DNA from: Dethiosulfatibacter sp.
GTDB taxonomy: Bacteria; Bacillota; Clostridia; Tissierellales; Dethiosulfatibacteraceae
Length of the DNA stretch: 5,100 nt
Direction: 5' to 3'
Assembly (NCBI GenBank): GCA_030591825.1
Contig: JAUVAG010000131.1
Location: 1 to 5,100, forward strand
Within the stretch, counting starts at the first letter, position 1, and every line of letters starts with the position of its first letter. This document shows, one piece after another, positions 5,020 to 5,100 of this stretch. The position numbers and the translations under genes were made by a program. The notes under the pieces are model-generated. The model made no database searches and was not told where the DNA came from. It saw nothing but the letters and a program-made list of their open reading frames with translations.

Positions 5020-5100
5020 TTATTTCTTATTCTTGTTCTTTTTCAATGTCAGTGATATTCGGTTTCTATTTGTGTCTATTTCCAGGAGTCTTGCCTAAAC
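5020..5100 (-). pseudogene. C-terminal end of an S1-type RNA-binding domain protein, interrupted by TAG (partial)
   Basis: On the minus strand the frame ending at TAA (5022-5020) reads V, stop (TAG, 5097-5095), A, then RLLEIDTNRNRISLTLKK and KNKNKK. This fits the last two strands of an S1 domain (pattern VKVKVLEID..R.RISLSLK) with a basic tail, as at the C-terminus of Tex-type or other S1 proteins. The TAG falls where S1 domains often have lysine, so a single AAG-to-TAG change could explain it. No start codon with a ribosome binding site follows the TAG, so this is not a small gene of its own. It may be a pseudogene remnant, a sequencing error, or chance similarity. Only 81 bases are visible, so the parent protein cannot be named with confidence. 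Confidence 0.5.

Overview
The window is AT-rich, with good AGGAGG-type ribosome binding sites, frequent ATA/AGA codons, sigma-A-like promoters with 17-bp spacers and a lipoprotein ApbE. This suggests a low-GC Gram-positive bacterium, most likely an anaerobic clostridium (inference; there is no rRNA or other taxonomic marker here).

Positions 1-3670, minus strand: a compact operon for a multisubunit cation/proton antiporter of the Mrp (Mnh) family. In transcription order it reads mrpE, mrpF, mrpG, an MbhD-type (DUF4040) gene, an MbhE-type gene, mrpB, mrpC and mrpD, the last cut by the window edge. This is the subunit order of the membrane module mbhA-H of archaeal membrane-bound hydrogenase. 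It differs from the usual bacterial Mrp operon, where the MbhD and MbhE parts are fused to a large NuoL-like MrpA. No large MrpA is present before position 1. The genes overlap or abut, except for a 213-base gap between the MbhE-type gene and mrpB. That gap holds two diverged copies of a 60-base palindromic element and a second copy of the last codons and stop of the MbhE-type gene.

Positions 3671-3880: a divergent control region. It has a strong promoter for each side and, between them, two perfect inverted repeats and a sequence resembling a clostridial Rex operator.

Positions 3881-4921, plus strand: a complete apbE gene for a lipoprotein FAD:protein FMN transferase, which attaches FMN covalently to extracytoplasmic redox proteins such as RnfG/RnfD or NqrB/NqrC. 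No clear target protein lies in the window.

Positions 4922-5100: a strong hairpin terminator that can serve both strands, then the 3' end of a minus-strand reading frame that looks like the C-terminus of an S1 RNA-binding domain. That frame is broken by an in-frame TAG near the window edge.

The Mrp subunits together would form a membrane complex exchanging Na+ for H+, either alone or as the ion-pumping arm of a larger redox complex encoded beyond position 1. The divergent apbE may simply be a neighbour, or may mature a flavoprotein partner of that complex; the sequence does not decide this.
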